Below are positions 22,100 to 32,814 of a stretch of 64,000 bases of DNA, in pieces. The notes below the pieces were generated by a model. That model was not told the origin of the DNA. It saw only the letters and a list, made by a program, of their open reading frames with translations, and ran no database searches. The DNA comes from Deroplatys truncata (taxonomy: Eukaryota > Arthropoda > Insecta > Mantodea > Mantidae): assembly GCA_030765065.1 (NCBI GenBank), contig CM060977.1:97047795-97111794 (forward strand). The letters run 5' to 3'. A program made the position numbers and the translations under genes. Every line of letters starts with the position of its first letter. Position 1 is the first letter of the stretch.

Positions 22100-22500
22100 T
22101 TTAAACGCTGATCTACAAAATCAGGCCAGCATTACACTCAGGAGAAAATGCAAAGGAAGAAGTACCAATGGGTTTCGGGCTGATTACTCGGTCCGCACCC
22201 TCATGCCCCAGGGAACTAACTCCGTGGGAATTTTCCATTAGGACGGTGTCTAGCCATTGCCAACCAGATATCCAGTGTTGGTGCCCGAGAACATCGGGGT
22301 GTCTCACAACCCTGCCTGGGCGTTTCCAGCAGACGTACCCAATCTCTCATGGGTTTCGGGAACCACGGCCTCGCGAAGTCCAACCCAATTCAAACAACTG
22401 CCTTGAGGGAGGGACTCAGATGTTCGGCCCGACATACTTCCAGTACCGCCAGAAGTACACAAATGCACATGGGTCCACAGCGCCCACACCACGACAGTGA
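22100..22500. other. GC-rich unassigned segment
   Basis: GC content rises sharply from about 22150. Both strands have open frames (22168-22500 plus, 22113-22307 and 22304-22492 minus) with no motif I recognise. The GGGTTTCGGG string appears twice (about 22169 and 22352). It ends just before a SINE and may be part of a LINE 5' region or another inserted element. Confidence 0.3.
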
Positions 22501-22534
22501 AGATTAACGGTAAAGGGGGAGTAAGAAAACATTA

Positions 22535-22970
22535 GCCGAGAGAGGTAGCACTGCGGTAAAGTTTGCGACTCGCAGGTCTCGAGTTCGATTCCCAGCGGCC
22601 ATCCACTATTAGCTCTGGTTTTTCCGTGGTTTCCTCGGGTCGGCAGGGTAATGCTAGGGTGGTTCATCTCTTACTACGATTCTCCTGGCCCCCATTTCGT
22701 ACAACTATCATCTTCCCTGTCGTGTGTTTCAGGGTTGTAGGACCAAACGACGGTGTTAGCCGGGTTGTGGCTGGGCGGTGGAAGTAGAGGATACTTTCCT
22801 TGCATCGTTGCGGGACTGGTCAGTTAGGTCTCGCCTCGGAGTGGACCTCGGCAACTGCAAACGTTAGAGATTCCTTTCGGGCTTGAGCCTGTCGTCATTT
22901 GGATCTGGTCGCCTTTCGGGGTCTCCAGGGGTCACATAGAAGCAAAACGGGTCGTTGTGGTCCATTCTCT
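22535..22970 (+). mobile_element. Long tRNA-derived SINE (family B-like core)
   Basis: The head GCCGAGAGAGGTAGCACTGC is followed by the B box CGAGTTCGATTCCC. The body then has TTTTTCCGTGGTTTCCTCGG and GGTAATGCTAGGGTGGTTC, the same central core as family B. About 280 further bp (GGACCTCGGCAACTGC, TCCAGGGGTCACATAGAAGC) form the 3' domain. F1 sequence starts right after. Confidence 0.75.
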
Positions 22971-22974
22971 TTAA

Positions 22975-23545
22975 ATGAAATATTTGAACATTCAAAACAG
23001 TAACAAAGGATAACTCGAAATATTGAGCACCACAAAAAATCTATTTGCTATAAATTTTGAGCTTTAACGGGATCTCAGTTTTTGTGTAGTAAGACTTTAT
23101 CTATCTCCTCCGATTTACCAGTTGCGCAAACTTTATTCAGAGAATTTCACAGGCTATTCACCGAAATTCAAAATATGCATCTTATTGGTCAAGCAAAGAC
23201 TGAAATACGTGGTATTTTAATAAAAATCCTGAGCCGTTTCTAAAAAGCCTAAAAAGAACAGAAATTTTTCATGTAAAGGATAATTTGGTCTGGAAGGATT
23301 TTCCTGAAAAGCTTTGTGTAGTATATTTGGAAGAAGCTGAACATAAAAACCATGTTATTATTTAACTGATTTTTCGTTTTCGACTTATGCTGTTCACCAA
23401 AAGACAGACAGACAGAACCTGTTTTATAAACATGTACTTATTTAGGGACCTCAAAATGTGTATATCCAGTGAAACCTCGGTACAGAAATTTTGGGTGGAA
23501 TGTAATACAGCTGTAACTACTGGTTGTGTGGGGTAGACAGAGTAG
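22975..23545 (+). mobile_element. F1 element, 5'-truncated
   Basis: It begins at the internal landmark CATTCTCTTTAAATG, continues with TTTAACGGGATCTCAGTTTT, ATTTACCAGTTGCGCAAA, CATGTAAAGGATAATTTGG, TTATGCTGTTCACCAAAAGA and CAGACAGACAGA, and ends GTGGGGTAGACAGAGTAGG. The 5' third is absent and replaced by the SINE. Confidence 0.75.
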
Positions 23546-23694
23546 GTAATAAACAGAAATGGAAGTTTCATGCTCTAATGTTCACTTTAACATACATGCG
23601 TTTATGCATTAGAAACTTCCATACTGTACCCACACAAAAGTATTATGTAATAATTTTGTCGTAATAATACACATTTTATACAATTGTTACTTTG

Positions 23695-24215
23695 TTTATC
23701 ACGGATATAGTAGACAGAAAAATTCGATATCAAGATTTCACCGGAAAGATATGTTTTGAGGCACCCTGAACAAAAAGCATTTTTAGAAAAAGGTCTCTGT
23801 TTGTGTGTGTCTAATATCTGTCAGACTGTGAAAAGCATAACTCGAAAACGAGAATTCGGATAAATTCCAAACTTCGTATTTAGGTTCTGCAACTTCTATA
23901 TTTTTAACAAAATCTCCCCACCACAAACTACGCTTTACATGGAAAGTATTTATCCGAAAATGACTAAAGGTAAGGTTTTTAATAAAACGTCGTGTATATG
24001 TATATGCTTTTAAACATCTGACTATCGATTCGATTATCTTTATCTTTGTGCTACGTACAATGAAATGTGTAATTTAACTTTATGGGGGAGAATATCTGAA
24101 TTAACATGATTAGATGAAAAAAATATACTTTCATTAGATTGATTTGTAAACCTTGGTATAAAATCCAAAATAGGAAATTGAGAAAGTCATTTGAATGTAA
24201 ATAATACATCTTTCT
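23695..24215 (-). mobile_element. F1 element, minus copy, internally deleted
   Basis: It starts at the 3' end (AGTAGACAGAAAAATTCGAT), has TTTCACCGGAAAGATATG and TTTTGAGGCACCCTGAA, skips several central landmarks, and continues with TTTAAACATCTGACTATCG to GAGAAAGTCATTTGAATGT. Confidence 0.65.
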
Positions 24216-24344
24216 TTAATAATCGCAACATTTGTGTTTTCCATTTGAAAAATTTACCATACTTTTGCTGTTGTGTTTATTAAATAGCAAAAATTTGTTT
24301 TCTTTATTTTGTTATGATTTTATTTTAATACTGAATATTTTTAC

Positions 24345-25150
24345 TTTATCTACTGTCATTAGTATTCAAAAATATATTTTCAATTCCACTCAAATTCTGT
24401 GAGGAGATTTCATGGTAAATGTATGTTTTGAGAAGCCCCTGAACGCAAAAAGTTTTTTTGTTAAGGTCCGTAAATGCATGTGGTGTCTGCCTGTGAACAT
24501 TGAAAAGGTGGTTACAAACCAAATTGGTATTTAAGTTTAACATCTTCTGAGAATGCGACACGAGGATTTTCAACAAAATTCCACATTTCAAACTAACCTT
24601 CAGAGTTTTCATCTTCTCAAAAATAGCTCTAACGATTTTGATTAAAATACCATATATTGAACGTACTTACATGACAAAATGTGCGCTTTAGATTACTGGG
24701 TATACCCTGTGATGTCCTATTTATTCGGAAGGAATTTTATACAATCTTGTATAACTGGTAAACGTGGAGGTTAAAGGAAAACGTACTACACAAAGAATGC
24801 CGATTCGTTTAAAGCATACGGTTTATCTCAAATAACTTGTTCTTGTGCGTCAGATATTTACGAGATATCCGTTATTAAATTATTCAAAACGTTTGTCATC
24901 CTTTAAAAGTTCTATCGATATTCAGATGTTTCTCGGATGTCATGGAAAGAGTATGCAATTTTAAGGTCAGCATATAGCGTCCAGTTATTATGCATTTGCC
25001 TGTTGTTGTTCTCTTTGTGTCTACAACGAAATGTGTAATTTTACTAAAGGTTTATCTGAATTAAAATGAAGTACATAGAAACATAAACCTGTGTAAGATA
25101 TTTGTATTCACACTAATCAAGGATAGAGGCTAGAATATAACGGCGCAAAA
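24345..25150 (-). mobile_element. F1 element, minus copy
   Basis: CTTTATCTACTG at the 3' end is followed by TTTCATGGTAAATGTATG, GCGACACGAGGATTTTCAAC, TGGTAAACGTGGAGG, GAGATATCCGTTATTA, GCATATAGCGTCCAGTT and, at the 5' side, CACTAATCAAGGATAGAGG. It lies in the same orientation and about 130 bp from the copy at 23695-24215. Confidence 0.7.
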
Positions 25151-25424
25151 TTAAATGTTGCTCTGAATTTTTCTCTAGTGGAAATGGTAGAAAAGACCTA
25201 TGGTATATGCTACAGCAATAAAATAATGAATGATCACTGCTCTATAGTTATGTAGAAAAACAGGAGAAAATTTGCTTAAGTCTTCAGTAACTCTCGTTAG
25301 GTAAGTAAGTGTTTTTAAAAATGTATACTGAACGATTGAGTCAAACTGGGTTTTCTAAAAATGCTGATAAAATACATTACTAATGTTTCTGAAGTACTAT
25401 TACTAATAATACAGTGATGTCCAG

Positions 25425-25660
25425 GAAGATTTCGACACGATCTATTATATGTACTGCACCTCCGGGAGGAAGTTGTAAAGTGAAGGACACAGAGACTACG
25501 AGATGATACGAGGCGGCAGGCACAGGGGCAAGTGGGGTCCCTAACATCCTCAGGTGTGATATTGCTAAGCGAGTAAAACCACTCACAAAACCATCCCCTC
25601 TCCAAGGAGAGGTCTCCCTGTTTTTCATCACAAACCGGACGGCAAGACAGACAATTATTC
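25425..25660. repeat. Dispersed GC-rich repeat R4, copy 2
   Basis: This is the second member of the pair with 15465-15665 (CTCCGGGAGGAAG, GTAAAGTGAAGGA, GGCGGCAGGCACAGG, TAACATCCTCAGG). It extends further right with CCATCCCCTCTCCAAGGAGA. The ORFs across it have no known motif. Confidence 0.5.
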
Positions 25661-26840
25661 AAAATAAACTTCCCGCCATCCTCTCGCCTGATCCTTTGAC
25701 CCTGAGGTATGACAAGGAAGCGAATGACAGGTCATTTGTGAAATTACAGAAACCACTACAGTATTCACCTCCAAACCGCTTAAAAAAACAAAGTTCTGAG
25801 TAGCCAAAAGGAAACGAAATCGGACCTATCGAATTCGAGCCATCTGGCTGGGTTATCTGATTACTACTAATATGATATGACAATCCAAGAATTATGTAGT
25901 TAAAACCTCATGTACATTTTAATTAATACTTTTATGAATAATATTATTTTGTTAAAACTATTAAAAATAACGGTGGATTTAATCTGTTCTGATTTTCATT
26001 GTTCGATCTAAAGGGATGCAGGAACCGGAAGGGATCTGGCCGTTAAAACGCGGAAACTACGCTTCCAAATTAACAGCTGGGGAAGTTAGCATAATAGGAA
26101 TTCCTGTTTTGAATCGCGGATCAGATTTGTTATCAATCATACTTATCGTTAACTGGGACACACTGCACCAGTATGTGAGCGTACAGTTCGCATGTGTCTG
26201 TGGAAGAAAATCTTGTAAGTTTCGGAGCTATCAAATACCTTTGGTGTGGTTACTTTGTTCTTTAACGATTTCCTCTGTATTATGCAATCACCATTAACTT
26301 GTTCCGTGAAGAATCCCTGGAATTGAATTCCATGTCGTCCATAAGATAATGTGACCTATTTCTTACTGGCTTCTGAAACTCTCGACAAGGTTCCAATTAT
26401 TTGACTAAATATTTCAGCTCGTCTTCAGAAAAATCCTTGAGTAAATGAGTCAAGGACGAATACATCACGCACGAAAGAGAAAGTGGGGAGAGAAACCATT
26501 GATTTGCCTAATTTTAAATGTAGCTTACAGAAACACCGAATTCTTATTTAAGGCAAGAAGATGCTTAATTTGAGATAAAATATCTTAACTATAAATGTTT
26601 AATTGTACTTATAGTTTAAAATCTGTAGAAATAGAACGTGCAATTTCAAAGTTTCTTGGAGCAATTCTTCAACTCTAATTTGCATTATATATGGGTAGGT
26701 GTTCACTTGCGGCCACGTTCCTTTTGTAAAGATTTGGAAACTTTGTCATAAGTTTAATACTACCATAATCGTATTTCTGAACCAAGCCTAATATTAAACG
26801 CCAAGTTTCAAGCTTTGGCATTAATGCAGCAAATAAATCC
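25661..26840. other. No recognised feature
   Basis: AT-rich sequence. The ORFs at 25659-25883 (minus) and 26016-26297 (plus) lack recognisable motifs. Confidence 0.45.
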
Positions 26841-26844
26841 AATT

Positions 26845-27601
26845 TACAGGGGATCGTCAACAAAGACAGACTGATTTTTTCCAGTAGCTTCCTTGATAGT
26901 TTTATGTCTTTCTGTTTTTTATACTTTGGTTCCATTTCGTATACCACAAAACGGAAGCGACGGAGAGGAACAGCACAGCGCAATAAAATTCTGTTTGCGT
27001 TTAAACTGTGCAGCCTCTGAAACTCACAAAAAGCTGCAGCGAGTGCACGGTGAAGATGCACTACCTCATGTAACAGGTTTAAGTAGTTCAAGGAGTTCAA
27101 AGAAGACAGTGTTTAGCAAGGTGGACCTGATATTTCGGCTTCTGATTTGCAGCATAATGCACATCTGTATTGCTAAATTGAGGAAGCACATTGTAAGGAA
27201 ACGACCAGAACTCCATCGGAGTGGGTGGCGACTTCATGACAACGCGCGGCCTCACGTCGCAACTCAAGTAATGCAGTTTCTGGCTAAACGGAATATTACC
27301 TGTGTACCGCATCCGCCTTACAGCCCCGAATTTACACCGTATGATTCTTCTTTATTCCCATTATTAAAGGAAAAGCTCCGGGACCTTCATTTGAGAACTC
27401 TGAAGCACTGCCCAAGAAAAGTGAGCGATTCTTGAGGACATCACAAAGGATGGCCAGCAGCATGTGTTCGAGGACTGGCAGAGACGCTGTAAGAAGTGAA
27501 TTAAGTAGGAGGTAATTACTTTGAAAAAATCATGTAAACATTAAAATAGAGTACTAAACATGTGAAAAAAATCACTTAGTCTTTGTTGATCAGTCCTCGT
27601 A
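26845..27601 (+). mobile_element. Internally deleted mariner with about 30-bp TIRs
   Basis: The left end carries TACAGGGGATCGTCAACAAA and GACTGATTTTTT. The reverse complement of the right end reads TACGAGGACTGATCAACAAA and GTGATTTTTTT, so TIRs are preserved. Coding blocks are the N-terminus SAIKFCLRLNCAASETHKKL and QRVHGEDALPHVTG (about 26975-27080), joined to the C-terminal half KHIVRKRPELHRSGWRLHDN (second catalytic Asp in LHDNARPH) and HPPYSPEFTPYD (third Asp block changed from SPDLAPCD). The first Asp region is deleted. The apparently continuous 180-residue frame is a fusion across the deletion. Confidence 0.85.
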
Positions 27602-28029
27602 TAATGATATAGCTGGTCCAGATCTCCTGTAAAAATGTCTTCATTGAAATACACAAAACTCGGATGAGGCATTCAATAATGTTCTATGGTGAAGAATACC
27701 GTACCAAAAGACCGTTTTTGTTGGTGTACACTCTCTTGAATTGGACTCTATGACGCAGTTATCACATTCAATGATGGAGCCTGTGGGGGACTCAGGGTGA
27801 TGAAGAAGCTAAATATCTATACAGTGTATAACTCCACCAAGGTCAAACAAGAAATTGATCAGCTGCGAGTGATGAAAGCAAACATTGTGATAGAAATAAT
27901 CTCCAAAAGGGCGAGGAAAACAATTAGGAATATAATAAGACAATGGGAGGATACAGAGGTTCAGGGTTATGCAGCAGGAATGTTCTGAAATATATCAAAA
28001 TAAATAATAATTAAGGCATTAACTTTTTC
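27602..28029. other. Unassigned, one small ORF
   Basis: A 63-residue ORF (27797-27988) with a Lys/Arg-rich helix-like sequence (IISKRARKTIRNIIRQWEDT) is open but matches nothing I recognise. It ends 60 bp before repeat U. Confidence 0.3.
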
Positions 28030-28330
28030 GCAAGTTTTCTCAGATTTAAATTATTGTTCATTTTCCAATGCACTTTTATCAAAAATTATTATTCCAAAGA
28101 AAATAATTTTTTGTGTGCATTAAGCAAACTTCAAGGACTAAAATGGTAAGAGATTTTTTCTATAATATTTGTTGTCATTTAAATAACGATTTATGTTATA
28201 TTAAACGAAAAATTGTGAGAAATAAAACGTTAGTATCTCAATAACGTTAATAATTGGTATTATTAAAGAAAAAGGTTGTAAAAACGCTCCCTGAAAATAT
28301 TATTTTGTCATTTATAACAATTTTTGATTT
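28030..28330 (-). repeat. Repeat U, copy 1
   Basis: The reverse complement contains CTTTAATAATACCAATTATT, GTTATTGAGATACTAAC, TTTTATTTCTCACAA and GAAGTTTGCTTAATGCACA, which align in order with 45075-45341. In both places it lies immediately beyond the 3' end of an F1 copy. Confidence 0.65.
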
Positions 28331-28344
28331 GCCTATCACATATA

Positions 28345-28918
28345 TACTAGCAGGCAGAGAAGGTACTGCATTCCAGCTGAAAATGCAACACCAGGATTTC
28401 ACCGGAAATACATGTTTTGAGGTCCCCTAAATAGAAAGAAAATCCCCCATCCCAATCTACCCTTTACATAGAATATTAGTAGAAATTTTTTATTTGACAG
28501 AAATGGCCCTGATGATTTTCATTAAAATACCATATAATGTCCTGAGAAATATAATGTAAATCTTGAATGTAGATCTCTTTAAAGTACACAGTCTTTTGAC
28601 ATAAGCCATTTCTGACATATCTGCTATTCATGGTTCGAATTGTTGATTTCTTGGTTATTCTTTAAAGTCCTTTCAACATGCAGGTGTTTCTCGGGATGGA
28701 AACAGTATGGAACTATAAAGACAGCATATAGCGTCCAGTTGTTAACAATTGACTATCGCTGTTCTCTTTATAATTAAATCTGTTATGTAGCTAATTCTGC
28801 AAAGGATTATTTGGATTAAAATTTAGTAGATAGGAAAATAAACTTTTGTAAGAATAGTATGTACTCCCACTAATAAAGATAGAGGTTAGAGAAAATCACG
28901 TGAATGTATCACATAATA
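28345..28918 (-). mobile_element. F1 element, minus copy, central deletion
   Basis: GGCAGAGAAGGTACTGCATT starts at the 3' side, followed by TTTCACCGGAAATACATG, TTTTGAGGTCCCC, CCCATCCCAATCTACCCTTT, GTTTCTCGGGATGG, GCATATAGCGTCCAGTTG and the 5' end GTTAGAGAAAATCACGTGAA. The CA/GACA tract is deleted. Confidence 0.7.
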
Positions 28919-29264
28919 CGAATACATTATTTTATTAATTTCTCTTCAATTAAAAGCAGTGACGATTACGTGAAAATTTTGTGCTCTATGATCAGATAAA
29001 TGACATGGGCATTTAAAAGAATGTTTTTTGTGAGCCAGAGTTTACTTTATTTATATTTATTAATAATTGACTTATAAAGTATTTGTTATATTACATCATC
29101 ACGGCAGCAAAAATCCAATAAACCCCCTTTTTTAAGTAACTTAAATAGCAAAGTGAAGTTTAATACTAGATACCCTGTGAGCAATGCATAAAAATTACAT
29201 ATCCCTGTGACAAAAAGCTATGGATTTTAGTAGTTTTCACAGATGCCTCCTCTTAAAAAGAAAG

Positions 29265-29332
29265 AATGTGTGTGTGTGTGTGTGTGTGTGTGTATGGATG
29301 TATGTATATATATACATACATTCATACATAAT
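29265..29332. repeat. (GT)n / (TATG)n microsatellite
   Basis: About 24 bp of TG repeats pass into TATGTATATATATACATACA, which is self-complementary. Confidence 0.9.
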
Positions 29333-29494
29333 CTTATATAATTTGGGGCCGAGTAACAACAGTGTTTCTCGTTTTTTTTCTTTTGAGGCGGATCCGATGG
29401 TTTGTCAGAAAATTCTCCAGACCCCGTACACTTGGAGCGGGATCATGCTACATGTAATGGAATACCCCATTACATAATTGAGACACTAGATGAT

Positions 29495-29680
29495 TCTAGT
29501 TCAACTATTCATCTCACTTCACTAAGTTCTCAATGTTTGTTAATTAATGACATCTAGTTCAACGGTTCACTGTTTACCTCATTTAGTTCTCAGTATCTGT
29601 TCATTAATGAATACAAGTTAAACTTTTCTGTCACTTAACTTAGTTTTTCACTATGACTTCGTTCTCTTCGTGACGTAGTG
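29495..29680. repeat. Tandem repeat, about 58-60 bp units, in the LTR
   Basis: TCTAGTTCAAC (29495), TCTAGTTCAAC (29553) and ACAAGTTAAAC (about 29613) are each followed by a YTCACT-type block, TTAGTTCTCA and TTAATTAATGA or TTCATTAATGA. The three units are diverged. Confidence 0.65.
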
Positions 29681-29934
29681 GCGTAACGAGATACGCACGA
29701 CCTAGACACTTCTTCCGGTCGGTTCACTCGCTGGGAAGTCGAACACAAGGCTTCTCTCGTCTCTCCTGCAGCAGCACTGACTGCGTGACACAGCAGTTGT
29801 CGCAAACTCGCTCGGAGAACAGCACTATTCGTCGCACCAGAAACGTACTCGTTAACCTGCTCACCAACTGACTAACCAACTCAACTGACTCTCACTCCTG
29901 AGAACGATAGTTTATATAGTTAATGGAATCTTCC

Positions 29935-30005
29935 ACTGAACATTCTAAAACTATCTGGACACACATTCTGGAGGCTAAGGAAGAAAACTTCCAGAATATT
30001 CTGGT
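29935..30005 (-). promoter_or_regulatory. Heat-shock-element cluster upstream of LTR TATA box
   Basis: Positions 29989-30003 read cTTCcaGAAtaTTCt, a perfect three-block heat-shock element. A second, imperfect group (GAAtgTTC and GGAAgaTTCC on the minus strand) lies at about 29930-29950, nearer the TATA box (29911-29920). The spacing of about 70-80 bp to TATA matches a proximal promoter position for transcription on the minus strand. Heat inducibility is inferred, not shown. Confidence 0.55.
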
Positions 30006-30120
30006 TATTTGTCGATGCCGCTTCTGATGTTTCTGTGCGAGAGCGCGACTTTCTCCTATTTACCTCTCCACTACCCGGCATCGATCTCCCAATAATTTGT
30101 GCCACAGCCGCTGCGTTACA

Positions 30121-30462
30121 ATACGGTATTTTAATAAAATCGCAAAAACATTTTTGAGAAGCTCAAAAATTGGGAAAAATGCCAAGTAAGTGTCTGTGGG
30201 GTGGAGTAAAAATATTTTGTTACATGCTCGGAAAATGCTCCTTTTAATACCAAAGGAGGTAATACTAAACCGACTTTTTGATTTATGAATTATGCTATTC
30301 AGACACATATGCACACACATTGAGACGCTATTCTAAATATATTTTTGTATTCAGGGAGCCTCAAAGCGTGTATTTCTGGTGAAATTACGGTATCTAGTTG
30401 TTTGGAGGAGAGCATTCTTTCTCTGCTTACTATAGACAAATAGTAGGAGTAGAGAAAGTAAA
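30121..30462 (+). mobile_element. F1 element, 3' half
   Basis: GGTATTTTAATAAAATCGC is followed by TGCCAAGTAAGTGTCTGTGG, TTATGCTATTCAGACACA, TTCAGGGAGCCTCAAAGCG and GTAGGAGTAGAGAAAGT. The 5' half is missing and the L2 LTR abuts the break. Confidence 0.7.
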
Positions 30463-30894
30463 AAACTTTATAATATGGCTTTGCCTAGGATAAGTTAAAT
30501 CGAAAATCTAGAAAATGCAAAAAGTTGCAAAAAAGTAGAAATATTCGCTCTTGAGATTTTCCGGAATATTTGAGAAATCATAGAGCAGAGATCAAGCTAA
30601 GGGAAATATTTCAACCGGAAATTGGCAAGATGGATAACAGATAGAAGCGGAAATGGAGTAAAACTACGTTGATTTATTTCTGTGAGATGCTGAAGAGGGA
30701 AGCTTCAGTTGGCTTTGAAGGTATCAAAAGGAAATCTTGAAATATAAAGAAACTCCTTGGACTATTTATTTGCTAAATATGTTTAAGTAAGTATTAGGAG
30801 TTGTAATTAAGAGCGTTAAATGTTTTTAACATTTGTTCTTGATTAAAATCATATGACAGTAATTAAACATGCAAAAAAGTGCAATTATTTTCTG

Positions 30895-31030
30895 TCCCAC
30901 GTACTTAATAAAAAATAAGATTCCAGATTTCACTGGATATACATATTCTAAAGGCACTTGAATACAAAATACATTTTTTCGAAAGATCTTGTGTGTACAC
31001 ATAGTCATTTTAAAACGGCTAGAATCGGGT
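30895..31030 (-). mobile_element. F1 element, 3' fragment, minus
   Basis: TTCCAGATTTCACTGGATAT, then TTGAATACAAAATACATTTTT, match the reversed F1 3' domain. Only about 130 bp are recognisable. Confidence 0.5.
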
Positions 31031-31345
31031 ACTTTCGAGAACGCTGGGGACAGCCAGGTTTTTTTCACAAGACTGCGTAGATTCTTATAGTAGTTGTAAT
31101 GGGGAACACAACTATAGTCACAAAAGCTTTCCGAGAAAATAATTTCTATTTAAAATTACAGCAGACATATTTTTCAGAGTGTTTGAACACTGAATATGTG
31201 CAACCAAAACACACTTTATTGATTTGTGGTTCTCAAGTGAAATACAACTATAGCTCGTTCAATGACGCACTTACTGTAGCACTCTTAGCTCAGTGGTAGA
31301 AAATTAACTTTCTGAGATTGCAATTTCATATCTTCGTGGAGTTAC
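31031..31345 (+). repeat. Dispersed repeat R2 with tRNA-like head at its 3' side
   Basis: Homologous to 6180-6490. Near the right end TTAGCTCAGTGGTAGAAAAT and GAGATTGCAATTTCATATC resemble the A-box half and a decayed B box of a tRNA. There is no intact acceptor stem, so it is not a tRNA gene. Confidence 0.6.
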
Positions 31346-31649
31346 TTAACTTTTATTTTCCCTTTCATTTTAAATATGCGAGTTAAAATATAACAGGATT
31401 TTGTTTTCATTTTATGCCATGTGGCGTTTATTAAGTAGTCCATCATACCGGCCGATGAGAACTATGACCTTAATTTATCGGTCGAGAGGAGGTTTCATAC
31501 TCAATTTACTTTTATAACCACTTATTTCACTATTAATTTAATTATATTTGTAAGTAAGATGACGTAGCAAGCAATATTATTTAATTATATTACAGCAAAA
31601 GAAGTTGTAAAAATTGAAAGAAAGCAACACACTAGGAGAATGTAACTCC

Positions 31650-32280
31650 AGCTGTTTGCGTACAAGTAGCTTAACTAACAGTGGTACAGGGCGTCAATAT
31701 GGTCCAGTTTGTAGACAACGTCCTTTTACACAACAAACAACACATACTCAGAGCCTTCAATCTCATCCAAAGACACCTCCACCTGGTCCAACACCGGTGT
31801 AAGCAGTGGTGGATGTTCATAAATCCACACAAAAGCCGTGCTGTCCTGTTTACCATGCGACGAATCCCCGCAGCAGACAATACCAACATTCCCCTATCAG
31901 GGCCAGGGGATAGGGCGGAAACGTCCATCTGCTACTTAGGCGTCAGTCTAGATAAAGGCCTAACTTTTCATGAACACGTGCGAAGAACAACGAACAGGGC
32001 TCAGGGGGTGGTAGCCGCCTTATACCCAGTTCTGGCTTCCACCGTGCCGGTCCACCTAACCTACGCCTTTAAAAGCGTTTATACTACCTCTGATGTCCTA
32101 TACCTGTGAGATGTGTGGTATGGCAGCAGACTCCTGGCTTCTCTGGTTACAGCAGATGCAGAATAGGATACTTAGGTATGTCTATTCTATCTGACGGCGT
32201 TTTCCAGAGAGGCTACCACACGAAACATCGGCCCTACATTATGTGGAGGATGTGATTAGGCGCCAAGCTCAATTTCAATG
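31650..32280 (+). pseudogene. LINE reverse transcriptase fragment (Jockey/I-like)
   Basis: The 142-residue frame at 31681-32109 reads MVQFVDNVLLHNKQH (catalytic YADD box decayed to FVDN), then CKQWWMFINPHKSRAVLF, ICYLGVSLDKGLTFHEHV and VVAALYPVLAS. These match the palm-to-thumb blocks of LINE RTs (W-x(3)-N-x-K-S, YLGV-x-LD-x-L-T-F-x-H). After a shift, LQQMQNRILRY-type sequence follows (32145-32190), again typical. Both 5' and 3' parts of ORF2 are missing. It could belong to the same clade as the RNase H fragment at 2452-2777. Confidence 0.8.
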
Positions 32281-32810
32281 TCAGATTGATTCATCATCAG
32301 AACGCCCTTGCCAGACCCTGGGGGACCACTTGCCCACAGAACGTCGTTACAGACGCTACCGGATGGCATATGGACACCCCCGGTAACAAAGGCCTAAGCA
32401 TAATGCTGTATGTAAGTACTCTCCCTCCCCATGGGTGTGGTCATTCAAAATTTAAAACAATAAATCCCTTTGGAACATACACCAGCGGAGTAGGTGATAG
32501 CTGCTACTCCTGACACGGTAAACGTTGAGGAGCCTATATAATTATAGAAGCTACCTCCTATCAACCCACCACATTAAAAACCCAAAATCACCATCCTACA
32601 GCCATCCTACCATACGTGGGCTCACCGTGTCCTACCAAACTAGTGGTGTGGTGCTCCACACAAAGGCAGGTTGTGAACGTAGCGGAAATCAGTGCCTTGG
32701 ACTTGCATTACGGAGTTAGCAGAAGTTGGCGGTTGTGAACCGCTCGCTCTCTCGAAGGGAGTTTGATAAAATTAAACTCCTCAAGAGATCCACCACTTTT
32801 AGTTTAACAG
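32281..32810 (+). other. Possible decayed continuation of the LINE ORF2
   Basis: Short frames at 32286-32513 and 32525-32719 follow the RT fragment without recognisable motifs. A small inverted pair near 32760-32790 (GTTTGATAAAATTAAAC) is visible. This could be the LINE 3' part, but I cannot support that from motifs. Confidence 0.3.
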
Positions 32811-32814
32811 AGTG

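Larger units (their letters stand above)
29453..30120 (-). mobile_element. LTR of a Gypsy-type element (family L2)
   Basis: On the minus strand it runs from TGTAACGCAGCGGC (30120 side) to a terminus ending TTACA at 29453. It has a TATA box (ACTATATAAA, complement of 29911-29920), an initiator-type region GAGTGAGAGTCAGTTGAGTT, and a diverged tandem repeat of 58-60 bp units toward its 3' end (29495-29680). Beyond the LTR, sequence like CCGCTCCAAGTGTACGGGG is a degraded match to the primer-binding site seen at 63276-63295. Internal sequence stops soon after, so this is a truncated copy. The LTR class is inferred from structure only. Confidence 0.6.

Noticed and set aside
26893..27435. The 180-residue ORF as a functional gene
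   Set aside because: It is a fusion created by an internal deletion in a mariner. The first catalytic Asp block is missing and the first 40 residues precede the transposase start.
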